DNA of 64,000 nt from Desulfobacteraceae bacterium (GCA_014237395.1 JABZFP010000044.1:88561-152560); one strand, 5' to 3'; positions 1 through 9,111 are shown, counted from the first letter of the stretch. A program made the numbers and translations. The notes: generated by a model not told the origin, from the sequence alone.

Positions 1-861
1 TGGGTTCGAACAACTCCTTTTCGAACGGAATGGCCACGTGCAGTTTAGACGCTGAAAAGGAAAGCCGCATCTCTTTCTGGGTGTGGGTCCGAAATTCGAC
101 GATCCGGCGCATCAGGCTGGTGGAAAGGATAAACCGGCCTTCCACCTGATCTTCGCCGTAGACCACAAATAATTTTTCGAATTCCGGGTCCTCCATTTTG
201 ATCAGCTGGCCGTTGGGTACATTGAGAGCCTGGAGGGCCTGGCCCAAATCGCCAAACAGTTTCTGGGCCGTATCCGGCAGGACGATGGTCTTCCCCTTGA
301 AGGCTTTATTAAAATCCGCCACAAAAAAGAGGCCCCTGAAAATGGGCGTCACTCTTTTCTTGGTCCGGTGGCTGTTGCTGGAACTGGACCTTTGACGGAT
401 GACGTCAACCCGTTTGGCGTGAATCTCCGAGAATCGGACGGCGGTTTCTCCAAGGGTGCCGCTTACCAGGTCATCCCCCCCATACTCGCCGGGGCGGTCC
501 TTGAACAAATGGCTGGCGACGAAATCTTCCTTGGGCACCATGCCGGCTTTGTCGTATCGTAAGCGCTGATCGATGAAGGCCACGATACTGGGGATAATGG
601 TTTCCTTGAAGCCGGCGTGATAGGCCCGGTAGTATTTAAGGTGCCATGGGAAAAACGAAAAAATGGCCGAGATAACCAGAAATATGAAAAAAAACATGAT
701 ATTGACAGCGAATTGTCCGGCAATGAACAGGAAAGCCAGATTGAGACCCACAAAAATCCCTATCGCCTGAATCAATTTCTTCTTTACGATAAGCCGTTGA
801 ACCTCCAATTTTTCCAAATCAGGCAACAGGTCAGATTGATAAAACGCTTCCAGCGATGTCA
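1..861 (-). CDS. DUF3137 family membrane protein (3' end beyond window edge)
   Basis: Reading leftward from an ATG at 861, an uninterrupted frame runs off the left edge, so the C-terminus is missing. The N-terminus is a short soluble segment followed by two adjacent hydrophobic stretches (about residues 34-52 and 55-75), then a long soluble region containing motifs such as FRGLFFVADFNK and EDPEFEKLFVVYGEDQ. That layout and those motifs match DUF3137 proteins, which are often encoded next to lemA. Here it lies 60 bp downstream of lemA on the same strand, as the last visible gene of the leftward run. The biochemical function of the family is not known. A membrane-anchored partner of LemA is an inference from gene pairing. 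Confidence 0.85.
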
Positions 862-921
862 TGTCTGCTCCCTTTCCGCATTGCTGTATTTTCAAGCCGG
901 GTTGAGATGGCGCTTTGGCGT

Positions 922-1479
922 TCATGTCTCAAAGAGGCGGCCGACATCGACGGGTTGGGCCTCCCGGGCGTCAATCTCGAAAAACACCTTTTGCTGGTAT
1001 CGCATGAGACCGGCCACCAGATTGCTGGGAAACATTTCCAGTGCGTTGTTGTAATCCTTCACGGAAGCGTTGTAGGCGCGGCGGGCCGCTGAAATCTGTT
1101 CCTCCACTTCGTTCAGGGATGCCTGCAGGTTCAGGAAGTTGTCGCTGGCCTTGAGGTCCGGATAGTTTTCCACCGCCACCATGATCCGGCCCAGGGCTCT
1201 CGATACGGTTTTGTCCAGTGCCACGGTTTCGACCTCGGTCATCTGGCCGGAGGTCGCCTTGGTGCGCATGTCGGTGACTTGGGTGAGGACATCCGCTTCG
1301 TGCTTCATGTAGCGCTTCACCATTTCGGTCAGGTTCGGTATCAGATCGAACCGCTTTTTAAGCAGGACATCGATGCTGGAAAAGGCGTTGGCCACCTGGT
1401 TTTTCTTGCCCACCAGGTTGTTGTAGATCAGGATCAGGGCAACGACGATGACGCCTACAACGATGACGGTGATGATCAC
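922..1479 (-). CDS. lemA: LemA family protein
   Basis: This 185-residue protein has an N-terminal transmembrane helix (about residues 2-20) followed by the LemA four-helix core. Typical segments are YNNLVGKKNQVANAFSSIDV and LKKRFDLIPNLTEMVKRYMK, so most of the protein is predicted to face the periplasm. The start is GTG, chosen because GGAGG precedes it at a good distance and the nearby ATG frame stops at once. LemA proteins occur widely in bacteria and their role in the envelope is unresolved. The next gene downstream encodes a DUF3137 protein, a frequent LemA neighbour. Family assignment is secure; function is not. Confidence 0.93.
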   Translation of the reverse strand: MIITVIVVGVIVVALILIYNNLVGKKNQVANAFSSIDVLLKKRFDLIPNLTEMVKRYMKHEADVLTQVTDMRTKATSGQMTEVETVALDKTVSRALGRIMVAVENYPDLKASDNFLNLQASLNEVEEQISAARRAYNASVKDYNNALEMFPSNLVAGLMRYQQKVFFEIDAREAQPVDVGRLFET

Positions 1480-1593
1480 GATGCCTCCATTTCTTCAACT
1501 TTGGTTGAAAATGCCGCACCTGGCCGGTTACCTATTGGTGGAAAGGACGCCATCCTGCCATTAGCCAGGCGATTCGGACGGGCCGCTAAGGGA

Positions 1594-2196
1594 TCAATCG
1601 AAGATATTACTGAAAATGCTGCGAACCCCTTTGCGAACCTCATCGATGGTGTTTTGTTTGACCTCATCCCGGGCCGCCTGGCCCACGTCCGCGGCATCCT
1701 CGGTAACCGCTTCTTCAACCGCCGAGGGCTGCGTTTGCTTTGGCGGCGGGGGCGATGACGATGAGGCGCTGGGCTGGCCATTGCAGTTACCGATCCGGCG
1801 GCCGGTGATAGTGTTGGTGATCTGCATGTTGGTGCCGCTGATGGCCATGACCATGCTGCCTTCCATGGTATCGCCGTGATAGGTCACCTCGCCGTTGCCG
1901 TCCATCTGGCCGCCCTGGCCGCCGCAGACAATATCCCAGCTGATGGTGTCCCCGTTGGTGACCACGTTGGTTATCTGGCATTCCTTGGAAGCGGTTTGAC
2001 TCATGGGGACCAGATCGTCCTGGGTAATGCACTGGGTATGGGTTTCGGCGGGCACCTGCATGTTGCCCCCCCCCTGCATTTGGGTTTCGGTGGTGAATTC
2101 CCAGAGACCGGGATTGATATTGGGACCGGCTGCGGCGGGGATCGTCATCAGCAGGTTTGCGAGCATTAGGGGGGCAAGCAGTAAATGTGTTTTCAT
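1594..2196 (-). CDS. DUF3617 family secreted protein
   Basis: The protein has 200 residues with a signal peptide (cleavage near AAAGPN) followed by a motif set typical of DUF3617: INPGLWEFTTET at the N-terminus, conserved cysteines in THTQCITQDDLVP and ASKECQ, and a C-terminal NTITGRRIGNC. The tail after about residue 145 is Ser/Pro-rich and then charged, with no recognised domain. The family is periplasmic and uncharacterised. The gene lies in the leftward run of envelope genes, 24 bp after the upstream cysteine-rich protein gene and 114 bp before lemA. Confidence 0.8.
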   Translation of the reverse strand: MKTHLLLAPLMLANLLMTIPAAAGPNINPGLWEFTTETQMQGGGNMQVPAETHTQCITQDDLVPMSQTASKECQITNVVTNGDTISWDIVCGGQGGQMDGNGEVTYHGDTMEGSMVMAISGTNMQITNTITGRRIGNCNGQPSASSSSPPPPKQTQPSAVEEAVTEDAADVGQAARDEVKQNTIDEVRKGVRSIFSNIFD

Positions 2197-2220
2197 CGGA
2201 GCCTCCTTCGAAGTTAAAAA

Positions 2221-2583
2221 TTATTTACAATCAAGCCTGCAGGTCCTTTTGATGTCGTCTTTCCGGATGCGACTGCACAGGCTGCAATCCTTTTGCAGGA
2301 GGGCCAGCCGGTAATAGCACCAGCCATGCACCCCGATGGCCTTGGGCCAGTAAGTCAGAATGTTTTCGCACAGGTCCGGGTCGCCGATTTTTTCGACTTC
2401 CTCCTGGTAGCACCAGGGCCCGGGGCGTTCTGTCTGGGATTGGCACATGTCGTAAATGGGGTCTTCCTCGGCATGAAACGTCGACGCCGCAAGGAGGACC
2501 AGCAGCATGGCAAGCGCAAAACAGACGCCGCCTCCTCTTGCGAAATATGACAATCCGTTATGCTCTTTATGTTTGATCAGCAT
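2221..2583 (-). CDS. small cysteine-rich secreted protein, unknown function
   Basis: This 120-residue protein has a charged N-terminus and a strongly hydrophobic segment (about residues 20-36) that could be a signal peptide or a membrane anchor. About eight cysteines follow in a mature part of roughly 85 residues, including DLCENIL, GWCYYRLALLQKDCSLC and TCRLDC. Even spacing of cysteines in an exported protein suggests disulfide bonding, but no family is recognised. It sits 24 bp upstream of the DUF3617 gene on the same strand and looks co-transcribed with it. Confidence 0.6.
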   Translation of the reverse strand: MLIKHKEHNGLSYFARGGGVCFALAMLLVLLAASTFHAEEDPIYDMCQSQTERPGPWCYQEEVEKIGDPDLCENILTYWPKAIGVHGWCYYRLALLQKDCSLCSRIRKDDIKRTCRLDCK

Positions 2584-2681
2584 TGCCCTATTTTCCCCTT
2601 GTGTGGTTTTCTAGCGGTTTACCACCCCGCGTTGCCGTCCAGGCGGAAGCTGGGGCCTTTTCAAAATTATTCGCTTGGTCC

Positions 2682-3179
2682 TTAATACTTGCCAGTCGGT
2701 GTATTGCTGGCCGGCTTGGGGTTAATCGGGTCCATGGGTTTGGGGTGAGCCGGGTCCACGGGCTTGGGAGTCTGCTGGGTTGTGGGAGTGAGCGAGCGTT
2801 TCAAGGTGTCGGTATCGTCCCGATCGGGCCGGCCGCTGCTATCGGTAAAGCGGGTGTGCGTTTTCACCACAAGTGTGTTGCCGGACAGGCTGATGGTGAG
2901 ATCACGCACCCAGGAACTCGTCTGATAACGGGTGGTGAGGTGGCCATCCGAATACGAGTTGGCCGGTTCAGCACCCCAGTCGTAATCCTTTTTGGGGCGA
3001 AGCTGGCCAAAGGCGTGAACATGGACTTTGGAATCGACGACACCGATCTCGAGTTTGGTGATGGCGTGGGGGGTGGGAGCGGGGTTCATCCAAGTGCCGT
3101 TGTACAGGTTAAGGTTGGCGGCGGAAAGGGGCCCCGCCATTACTAATAGAATAGTTGCGGCGCTTATGAGATGCCTCAT
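2682..3179 (-). CDS. secreted protein with proline-rich tail, unknown function
   Basis: The protein has 165 residues with a clear signal peptide (MRHLISAATILLVMAGPLSA). The mature N-terminal part, about residues 22-125, looks like a small beta-rich domain with the motif NLYNGTWMNP and alternating polar and hydrophobic strands. The last 40 residues are a repetitive Pro/Lys-rich tail (KPVDPAHPKPMDPINPKP), possibly a cell-wall or surface spacer. The pattern recalls small periplasmic proteins encoded beside LemA or VWA genes, but no named family is recognised. It belongs to the leftward run, 52 bp after the upstream gene. Confidence 0.6.
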   Translation of the reverse strand: MRHLISAATILLVMAGPLSAANLNLYNGTWMNPAPTPHAITKLEIGVVDSKVHVHAFGQLRPKKDYDWGAEPANSYSDGHLTTRYQTSSWVRDLTISLSGNTLVVKTHTRFTDSSGRPDRDDTDTLKRSLTPTTQQTPKPVDPAHPKPMDPINPKPASNTPTGKY

Positions 3180-3231
3180 GCTTTTCTCCCTTCTCTCTGA
3201 ATTTTAACCTATTGTCGGATTACACGTACGG

Positions 3232-3894
3232 TTACCATGAAGCGACACAGCGGTTGTTCCCGCGGTGACGTTTGGCTTCATGGAAGGTGTTATCGGGATC
3301 GACATCCACGGTGAGCTTGACGTATTGAATTGTGCCGACTTTAAGGCCGTACTCCATCCGCGGAGACATCACGACATAGTGGCGATGGTCAATGGCGGTA
3401 TCATCGTTTTTGGCAGATATGACTTTTTGTTCAATCAAGGTATTATCTTCCCTGTTGACCAACTCTATTCTGATAGGGATTTGTTTGCCTGGCTCAATGG
3501 GTTTTGTGCCGTTATTTTTCAATGCAACGTTGAAGGAGAGGATCGTGAGCGTGTGCTTGCCGACCGTTGTGATGGTCCGGTTGACAACCTTTGTATCGTG
3601 CAGCTTTGCGGCGAGATCATATTCAGGAATATCGATTTTTTTGGCAGGCGGTTTGTCGACTTGCTGGTATTCCCTGGCGGGCGCTGTAGACGGCAAGGGG
3701 GCTATAGTGGTCGTTTGCCCTGGGACAACTTTTCCTGCGGGCACGGTCGTTGTGGTCTTCCCGGAAATGGGTTTGTCGGTGGCGGTTTGGCTGGCCGCCA
3801 AAGCGGACGATCCGGTTGCAGTCTGCAGTAGGAAGAACAAAGCGATCAACAGGACAATCGTCATTTTCTTGCCGGTTTTTAATCGCGTGCGCAT
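3232..3894 (-). CDS. secreted beta-sandwich-like protein, unknown function
   Basis: This 220-residue protein has a signal peptide; M1 or M11 (MTIVLLIALFFLLQTA) could be the start. A low-complexity Thr/Pro-rich linker covers about residues 32-85. The remainder resembles an immunoglobulin-like or DUF4352-like fold, with FNVALKNNGTKPIEPGKQIP and IRIELVNREDNTLIEQKVIS suggesting comparison of a ligand-free surface domain, and YVKLTVDVDPDN near the end. The domain likeness is judged only from strand pattern. It lies 61 bp downstream of the HERTH-motif gene on the same strand. Confidence 0.6.
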   Translation of the reverse strand: MRTRLKTGKKMTIVLLIALFFLLQTATGSSALAASQTATDKPISGKTTTTVPAGKVVPGQTTTIAPLPSTAPAREYQQVDKPPAKKIDIPEYDLAAKLHDTKVVNRTITTVGKHTLTILSFNVALKNNGTKPIEPGKQIPIRIELVNREDNTLIEQKVISAKNDDTAIDHRHYVVMSPRMEYGLKVGTIQYVKLTVDVDPDNTFHEAKRHRGNNRCVASW

Positions 3895-3955
3895 GATTTC
3901 TCCTTTTTACAGTTCGGTCGCATGGTCTTCCAATCCCTCCTGCTGCCGGAAACAT

Positions 3956-6166
3956 TCAGTCGCAGTTTAGCTTCCTCTTGTCCTTGAGCAGTTCATTAAA
4001 TTCGTTCTGGTACGCTTCGAGCTCCCTTAAGGCCATGTCATCGATGGACTGGATGGGGCCCTTGCGGGTGTACTGGTCGACATGGGTTCTTTCATGTTTC
4101 AGAGAGGCTTCGAAACGGGCTCGCCCCGCCTCGTTGCCATATTTTCCCTGCCAGCAGGCCAAGGCACTATAGAGATCCTGGGATACGAGATTGCCGTTCT
4201 TGTCATAGATCTCTATTTTTACAGGGCTTTCCGTGCAATGGTCCACAATGTTCGTACTTCCCAGGGGATAGCCCCACTTGTTTTTGCTCCCGTCAAGGTT
4301 TTGGTTAGCATGGGCGGACATGTTGGTTTCGGCCTGGGTACTGTCGAGTTGTTCGCTTTGGCAGAGCGGTTTATCACCATCATAGAAAAGGTCATCCGCT
4401 TCCAAAGGCGTTTCACGGGATTCCGGATAGGGGGCGACGTTTTCCCCCTCAGCCGAGGCCGCGTCGGAAACTTGATCGAGAAAATCCGCCTGGCCATTGC
4501 GGGCGTCGATAACGGCGTTTTCGACGGCTTTCTGGTACATGGCCATTTTTGTCCCGAGATCGTAGTTTTGTTTGTCAACGTATTCCCGGATCGAGTTGTT
4601 CTCGTAGGCTGCCCTGACGACGCTAATGAAATTCATCCTATACTGCAGGATTTCGCAGGGGTCTTCATCCCCGTCATCCGTCGTTAGAGGATCTTCCTGG
4701 GGGTGGGATGTTGGATCGTTTTCCGATAGTTGCCAGTTCACCGTATAGGTCACATTCATGTTGCCGCCGGCCGGCGGTTTCAATGGCTTTTGATTTTGGG
4801 TTGCTGCGATATCGAGGATAGAGATGCCCAATGAAGGCGGGCATAGTCCCTGATCGTCCGCCTGCCAGGTGCGGGACCCGATAAGGCGTCCGGAGGCCTG
4901 CGGTTCGACCTGGATGCCGATGTGGCATCCGGGAAAACCGCGATCCACCGGGATGTAGGCGCACTCCGTTTTTCCCGTATCTTTTTTTCGGCCATGAATC
5001 CGCTTTTGATCCCCTCCCGGCCCTAGTATCAATTCATAGTAGTCCGGCAGCGCCATGGCGCCTTTAAAAGCGGATAAAAATTTCTGCTTGTCCGCCGACA
5101 GATTCTGCAGATAGGGCGCGGCTGAAGCGGAATATCGATGAAATTTAAACAAACTTTCCTCGGATAGCGGCATACTGCCCCCGCCATGATATTCGACAAT
5201 CAAAGGGTCCTGGCAGTGGCCGGATGGTATGGGCTTCAGGCTAATTCGTTGTTCGTCGTAAACATAGGACACGGTGCCACCTTCGGCCCTGTAGTTCCGT
5301 GCGGGTTGAAAGGCGCCGTAGGCGCCTTGAACGGTGGGGCTGGCCTCTTCCCAAATTTTCATTTGTCCTAATAGGTGCAGGCTAATCGATCCGGTATACT
5401 CATAGTAGTCCGGCTCGGTCATCTTCCAGCGGACGGTGGCTTGGATAAAAGCATAAAGCTTGTCCGGCAGATCGTCGTGGATATCAAAAGCGCCTTCAGA
5501 CGGAAAAGCGTCGTCCGAGGAAGGGTCCTCAGTGTTCGGTTCGTAATCCTTAGGCGGCGGCGAAGGATCATCCGGCAGATTGCCGCCGTCTTTTTTCTCC
5601 ACTACGGAGCCCTGGCCATGCGGGAATTGATAGCGACGAATCAAGTCGCCTTTGCCGATGGGCGTCACTTCAATGGTGACGCTGCTATTGGCGGGGAGCT
5701 TTTTCTCCTTTGGGGCCGCGACAGGTTTCGTGGCATCTTGATAGCGCTGGGCCGTTTGCGGATCCAAGGCCTTCTCGATGGACGACTTCAGGATCACGGC
5801 AAGGGTGACATATGTTCGGTCACCTTTGTCTTCCGCTTTGATCGTAAATGTGTCTCCCTGATGCCGCAACATTATGGCACAGAATTTGTCAGTGGACATG
5901 ATCTGGCCGGCGGGCCATCCTTTGGCCTGCATGGCCTGATGGTAGAATTCAACGGCTTCCGACGGTGGGATATCGACCTCGAACTCGAAACGTCCGGAAC
6001 CCTGGAATTGCTTTTCCTTCAGGATTTTAGCACCTTGGATCAAGGGGATTTCATTGCCCAGGATGGACGACTCCTGGCCTATTGCCGGCTGGTTGATCAG
6101 GACGACAGCCAGTGCAAGGCTGATTTTAATGAGACCCCATAACAATGTTTTAGGCGATGGCGTCAT
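3956..6166 (-). CDS. large secreted protein with C-terminal HExxH metallopeptidase-like motif
   Basis: This 736-residue protein has a signal peptide ending near AIGQES. Residues about 35-130 form a small domain (IPLIQGAKILKEKQFQGSG, EFYHQAMQAKGWP) of a type seen in other deltaproteobacterial periplasmic proteins. A Pro/Asp-rich linker follows (about 195-225), then a long beta-rich region without a recognised family. At residues 691-695 is HERTH, matching HExxH, with Glu715 and Glu717 downstream (ALRELEAYQNEF), the geometry of gluzincin-type zinc peptidases such as the DUF922 group. The motif is seen; activity is inferred. The gene is in the leftward run, between the DUF3592 gene and four small secreted-protein genes. 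Confidence 0.75.
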   Translation of the reverse strand: MTPSPKTLLWGLIKISLALAVVLINQPAIGQESSILGNEIPLIQGAKILKEKQFQGSGRFEFEVDIPPSEAVEFYHQAMQAKGWPAGQIMSTDKFCAIMLRHQGDTFTIKAEDKGDRTYVTLAVILKSSIEKALDPQTAQRYQDATKPVAAPKEKKLPANSSVTIEVTPIGKGDLIRRYQFPHGQGSVVEKKDGGNLPDDPSPPPKDYEPNTEDPSSDDAFPSEGAFDIHDDLPDKLYAFIQATVRWKMTEPDYYEYTGSISLHLLGQMKIWEEASPTVQGAYGAFQPARNYRAEGGTVSYVYDEQRISLKPIPSGHCQDPLIVEYHGGGSMPLSEESLFKFHRYSASAAPYLQNLSADKQKFLSAFKGAMALPDYYELILGPGGDQKRIHGRKKDTGKTECAYIPVDRGFPGCHIGIQVEPQASGRLIGSRTWQADDQGLCPPSLGISILDIAATQNQKPLKPPAGGNMNVTYTVNWQLSENDPTSHPQEDPLTTDDGDEDPCEILQYRMNFISVVRAAYENNSIREYVDKQNYDLGTKMAMYQKAVENAVIDARNGQADFLDQVSDAASAEGENVAPYPESRETPLEADDLFYDGDKPLCQSEQLDSTQAETNMSAHANQNLDGSKNKWGYPLGSTNIVDHCTESPVKIEIYDKNGNLVSQDLYSALACWQGKYGNEAGRARFEASLKHERTHVDQYTRKGPIQSIDDMALRELEAYQNEFNELLKDKRKLNCD

Positions 6167-6230
6167 TCGATTTTTGCCTTTCGGCCCTCTAAAGGTGGTG
6201 CTTCTATGGATATTCAGCGGTTCTTATGAA

Positions 6231-6752
6231 TCAGGCTTGCTCCTTTTGTCTGCCCTGCAAGTAGGTTTTCAGGCACAAGACACCGGCGGCAAAGAAAACG
6301 ATTCCGCCTAAGAAAATAAAAAGGGAACTCCATGTGAAGCCCGTTTCCAAAATCGCATATTGCGGGTCATCGGGATCGTAATAAACGGTGATTTTTTGGC
6401 CGGATGGATATTTTTCAGCAACGTCCTGGGCGAAGGACTTCCGACCTCCGGATGCGTTGCCGAATGCGATCCGGCTGCTTGTATACGGCCGGCTGTCGAT
6501 TTGATAACGATACTGCACACTGGGGTAATAAACCGTTGATGTCTTATTCGATTCCCGGCGGGTTTCTTTGCGGACGGAAGATGACGTGATCGTCCCCGTT
6601 GTACTTGGCCAATTGCTCGTTTCCTGGGAACCTTTTATTTCATAGCCGCCCAATGCCAGCATGAAAATCCCGGCGGCAAACATGGCCAGCATCACGATGA
6701 TCAGATTCTTGTTTTTTTTACCCGCGGCACCAAAAGATACAGTTGGTTTCAT
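6231..6752 (-). CDS. DUF3592 family membrane protein
   Basis: The protein has 173 residues with two transmembrane helices (about residues 16-36 and 140-160) flanking an extracytoplasmic domain. The hallmark DUF3592 elements are present: NWPSTTGTITSSSV after the first helix, VQYRYQIDSRPYTSSRIAFG in the middle, and KYPSGQKITVYYDPDDP with the following ILETG just before the second helix. DUF3592 proteins are common in many bacteria and uncharacterised. The gene starts 4 bp after the end of the VWA gene, so the two are probably translated together. Confidence 0.85.
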   Translation of the reverse strand: MKPTVSFGAAGKKNKNLIIVMLAMFAAGIFMLALGGYEIKGSQETSNWPSTTGTITSSSVRKETRRESNKTSTVYYPSVQYRYQIDSRPYTSSRIAFGNASGGRKSFAQDVAEKYPSGQKITVYYDPDDPQYAILETGFTWSSLFIFLGGIVFFAAGVLCLKTYLQGRQKEQA

Positions 6753-6756
6753 TTGA

Positions 6757-8799
6757 TTATTCCGTTAATGGGAATGCTACCGTGATGGTTTCGGACGCTC
6801 CCGCCGTGATGTGAACAGGATCGAAAGTGGCCACCTGTTTCTGATCCCCGATATTGGTGATGCGCACGGTAAAGTCGCCCTCAGGCAAGTTGAGGACGCG
6901 GGTGCCGTTTTTGGGCCAGTTGCTCCAGTTCTTGAACACCTGTTTGCCGGCGGCATTTTTGATTTCGATCGGGGTGGCGAACGGTTCGCCCTCGTGGGTC
7001 ACGGTGATGGTCAGCTCCCCGGCGAAGAATTCGACCGTTTTTGCGACCGTGCCGCCCGGCGGAATCACCAGATCTTCCAGGGTAACGACCGGCGGACCGG
7101 CAATTTCACTGGCCCATACATCAACGCGGTAGCGGCCCGGCATAAGCTGCTTTTTCGACTGCCCGGCCGAAGGGCTGGTCATTTCGTTGTGAAAGTGGTT
7201 TTCTTCCCCCTGGCGGTAGAAGAAAACATTTCCCCGGAACGGTTGGCCGTTAAGCAGGGTGGTGATGACCATGGTGCCGTCCGAAAAGTCCGCGGTCCTT
7301 TCCACGGTTTCCCCGATGGCGATGACGATGTCTTTCAGGTGCACCGTCGGGGTCTGTCCGCCAGTGATCCCGCTGTCCTTGAGTTCGGCCTGATAGGTGC
7401 CGGGGTCCAGGTGGATCTCGACGGTTCCGGTTTCGCCGGATGTGCTGGCCGGTGTCCAGTGTTTGCCGCTTTCCTGGTGGGTCAGGGTGACAAAAGTGGG
7501 GAAGGGTTTACCGTTTTTGGTGGCGGTAACCTTGAGGATCCCGTAGGGCGGGGTAGATTTTTGCACCACCTCCTGGGCGGCCGCCAGGAATTCGCCGGCA
7601 TTGCTAGCGGTGTAGTACTGCCCGCCGCCCTCCCGGGCGATGCATTCGAGTTCCTGCCTTTCTGCTTCAGTGACGTCGAACCCGATGACGTGCATGACAA
7701 ACTTGATGCCCGAGGCCTTGAGGTCTTTCACCAGGCCGCAGGGATCCGGATCGCAGGTTTCCTTGCCGTCGGAAACCAGGATGATGGTGGTCTCATCCTC
7801 CAAGTGTTTGATGCGTTCGGCCGTCAGGCGTACCGACCGGCTGATGGGGGTTTTGCCCCTGGGGCTCAGGGCCTGGATTTGTCCCACCACCTTCTCTTTA
7901 TCCAGCGGTCCCAAGCTGACCAGTTCCTCCACGTCGTCGCAGTCACCCTTGCGGCGATGGCCGTATGCCACCAGCCCCACAACGGCATCATCCGGTAGTT
8001 CCCTCACCAGGTTGGTAAGCACCTCCTTGGCAATGGTGATCTTGGCCTGGCCTTCCACTTGGCCCCACATGGAGCCCGAAGCATCCAGGATGAAAACGAT
8101 GTTCTGGGTCGCCCCGACATTGGTCGAATCATCTGCACCGGCAGTCTGGGGCGTTGCCTGGGTGGCCCCACCGGCAGTCACCGCAGCCGGTTTGTCTGCC
8201 GCAGCCGTGGACCCATTTGGGCCGGATGCCGGCTGATAGCCCTCCGGGAGTTGAAACAAGGTCGGATCGACCGGACCCTCCTGGATGTTGCGCAGCTTCA
8301 GCACCGGGTTGGCATTGAGCCCGAAGCGCTCTTCGCGCACGATGTGGTCCAGTGCTTTGGCGGTCCATACTTTGGCAGCCGTCGTGGATTGCCCCGTCGT
8401 GGTGTAAAGAGTTGTTTCGCAGGCGTAGCCATTGATGGTTTCCGTCGGCCCCGGGGTGCCGGTCATGCCCTTGCGGGTCAGGGTCCAGCCCACTATGGGG
8501 TTCATCATGGCCGTTTTTTCGATGTCGGCGATTTCGACATACTGCTTTTGCTGGGGATTGAGTCCCCAGGTGATACCGGTCTCCTGGTTCACTATGGAAG
8601 GGAAAGATGGAACCGTTATCGGGCCGGTGATTTTTTGGATGCGGTAGAAGGGCGTTTTGACGTGGAGTTGATAGATGGCCTCCGCCCCTTGGCCGGTCAC
8701 GGCGATTTCAGCGGAAAATTCAGCGGCTGCCGCCCAGCAGGGGATAAGAACCAGAGCCATGATGGTGATCAGAGCGGGCATTCGGCGAAGGGCTTTCAT
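6757..8799 (-). CDS. secreted von Willebrand factor type A domain protein
   Basis: The chosen ATG gives 680 residues; it is preceded by AAGGAAGG and overlaps the stop of the small upstream gene by 4 bp (ATGA), which favours it over an ATG 36 bp further upstream. A signal peptide is followed by a DUF4412-like region (to about 200) and a VWA domain whose metal-ion-dependent adhesion motif DASGS is near residue 237 (NIVFILDASGSMWGQ), with GLVAYGHR and LVSDGKETC. The C-terminal 270 residues contain repeated Ig-like or carboxypeptidase-regulatory-like units (EGDFTVRITN, PGTYQAELKD, PGRYRVDVWA). The role is likely binding of protein or polymer at the cell surface or periplasm. Confidence 0.9.
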   Translation of the reverse strand: MKALRRMPALITIMALVLIPCWAAAAEFSAEIAVTGQGAEAIYQLHVKTPFYRIQKITGPITVPSFPSIVNQETGITWGLNPQQKQYVEIADIEKTAMMNPIVGWTLTRKGMTGTPGPTETINGYACETTLYTTTGQSTTAAKVWTAKALDHIVREERFGLNANPVLKLRNIQEGPVDPTLFQLPEGYQPASGPNGSTAAADKPAAVTAGGATQATPQTAGADDSTNVGATQNIVFILDASGSMWGQVEGQAKITIAKEVLTNLVRELPDDAVVGLVAYGHRRKGDCDDVEELVSLGPLDKEKVVGQIQALSPRGKTPISRSVRLTAERIKHLEDETTIILVSDGKETCDPDPCGLVKDLKASGIKFVMHVIGFDVTEAERQELECIAREGGGQYYTASNAGEFLAAAQEVVQKSTPPYGILKVTATKNGKPFPTFVTLTHQESGKHWTPASTSGETGTVEIHLDPGTYQAELKDSGITGGQTPTVHLKDIVIAIGETVERTADFSDGTMVITTLLNGQPFRGNVFFYRQGEENHFHNEMTSPSAGQSKKQLMPGRYRVDVWASEIAGPPVVTLEDLVIPPGGTVAKTVEFFAGELTITVTHEGEPFATPIEIKNAAGKQVFKNWSNWPKNGTRVLNLPEGDFTVRITNIGDQKQVATFDPVHITAGASETITVAFPLTE

Positions 8800-9008
8800 A
8801 TCACCTTCCTTTTTTTGATGGGTTGCGGCTTGCACAACCGGCGTTGCGGATCCTCACCATGGGGCCGCGATGCCGAAACCGCCTGGCACATGCCGGCCAG
8901 GTTGTTGAATGGCTGCTGTTGGCCGGTATCGATATTCTCGACGACACCCACGAGGTTTTCAGGTTCGTCCGGGCTGCGCCGATAGATGCGAATGAGATAA
9001 CTGTCCAT
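8796..9008 (-). CDS. small protein translationally coupled to the VWA gene, unknown function
   Basis: This 70-residue frame is MDSYLIRIYRRSPDEPENLV at the N-terminus, followed by GVVENIDTGQQQPFNNLAGM and a basic tail. Its TGA overlaps the ATG of the VWA gene (ATGA), which supports it as the first gene of the leftward run. The sequence has the pattern of a small beta-alpha protein, with YLIRIYRR and LVGVVENI as strands. I recall similar short proteins beside regulators and enzymes in deltaproteobacteria, but no named family or function. It could be a regulatory adaptor. Confidence 0.6.
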   Translation of the reverse strand: MDSYLIRIYRRSPDEPENLVGVVENIDTGQQQPFNNLAGMCQAVSASRPHGEDPQRRLCKPQPIKKRKVI

Positions 9009-9090
9009 GGGGCTGAATACTTGCTAATTTTTTGAAAATGACCGACTATCGATCCGATACCTTCACAGGGTATCTGCCTATCACGGCCGG

Positions 9091-9111
9091 GGTCACCGAT
9101 CGGTCACCGAT
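9091..9111 (-). promoter_or_regulatory. 11-bp-period direct repeats, candidate SARP/BTAD operator
   Basis: GGTCACCGAT occurs at 9091-9100 and again at 9102-9111, giving a tandem repeat with an 11-bp period. SARP-type regulators are known to bind heptameric direct repeats spaced one helical turn apart near the -35 region. The repeats are in the divergent region between the leftward envelope run and the SARP/BTAD gene at 9245, about 80 bp upstream of the leftward gene's start. Binding is inferred. Confidence 0.45.
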
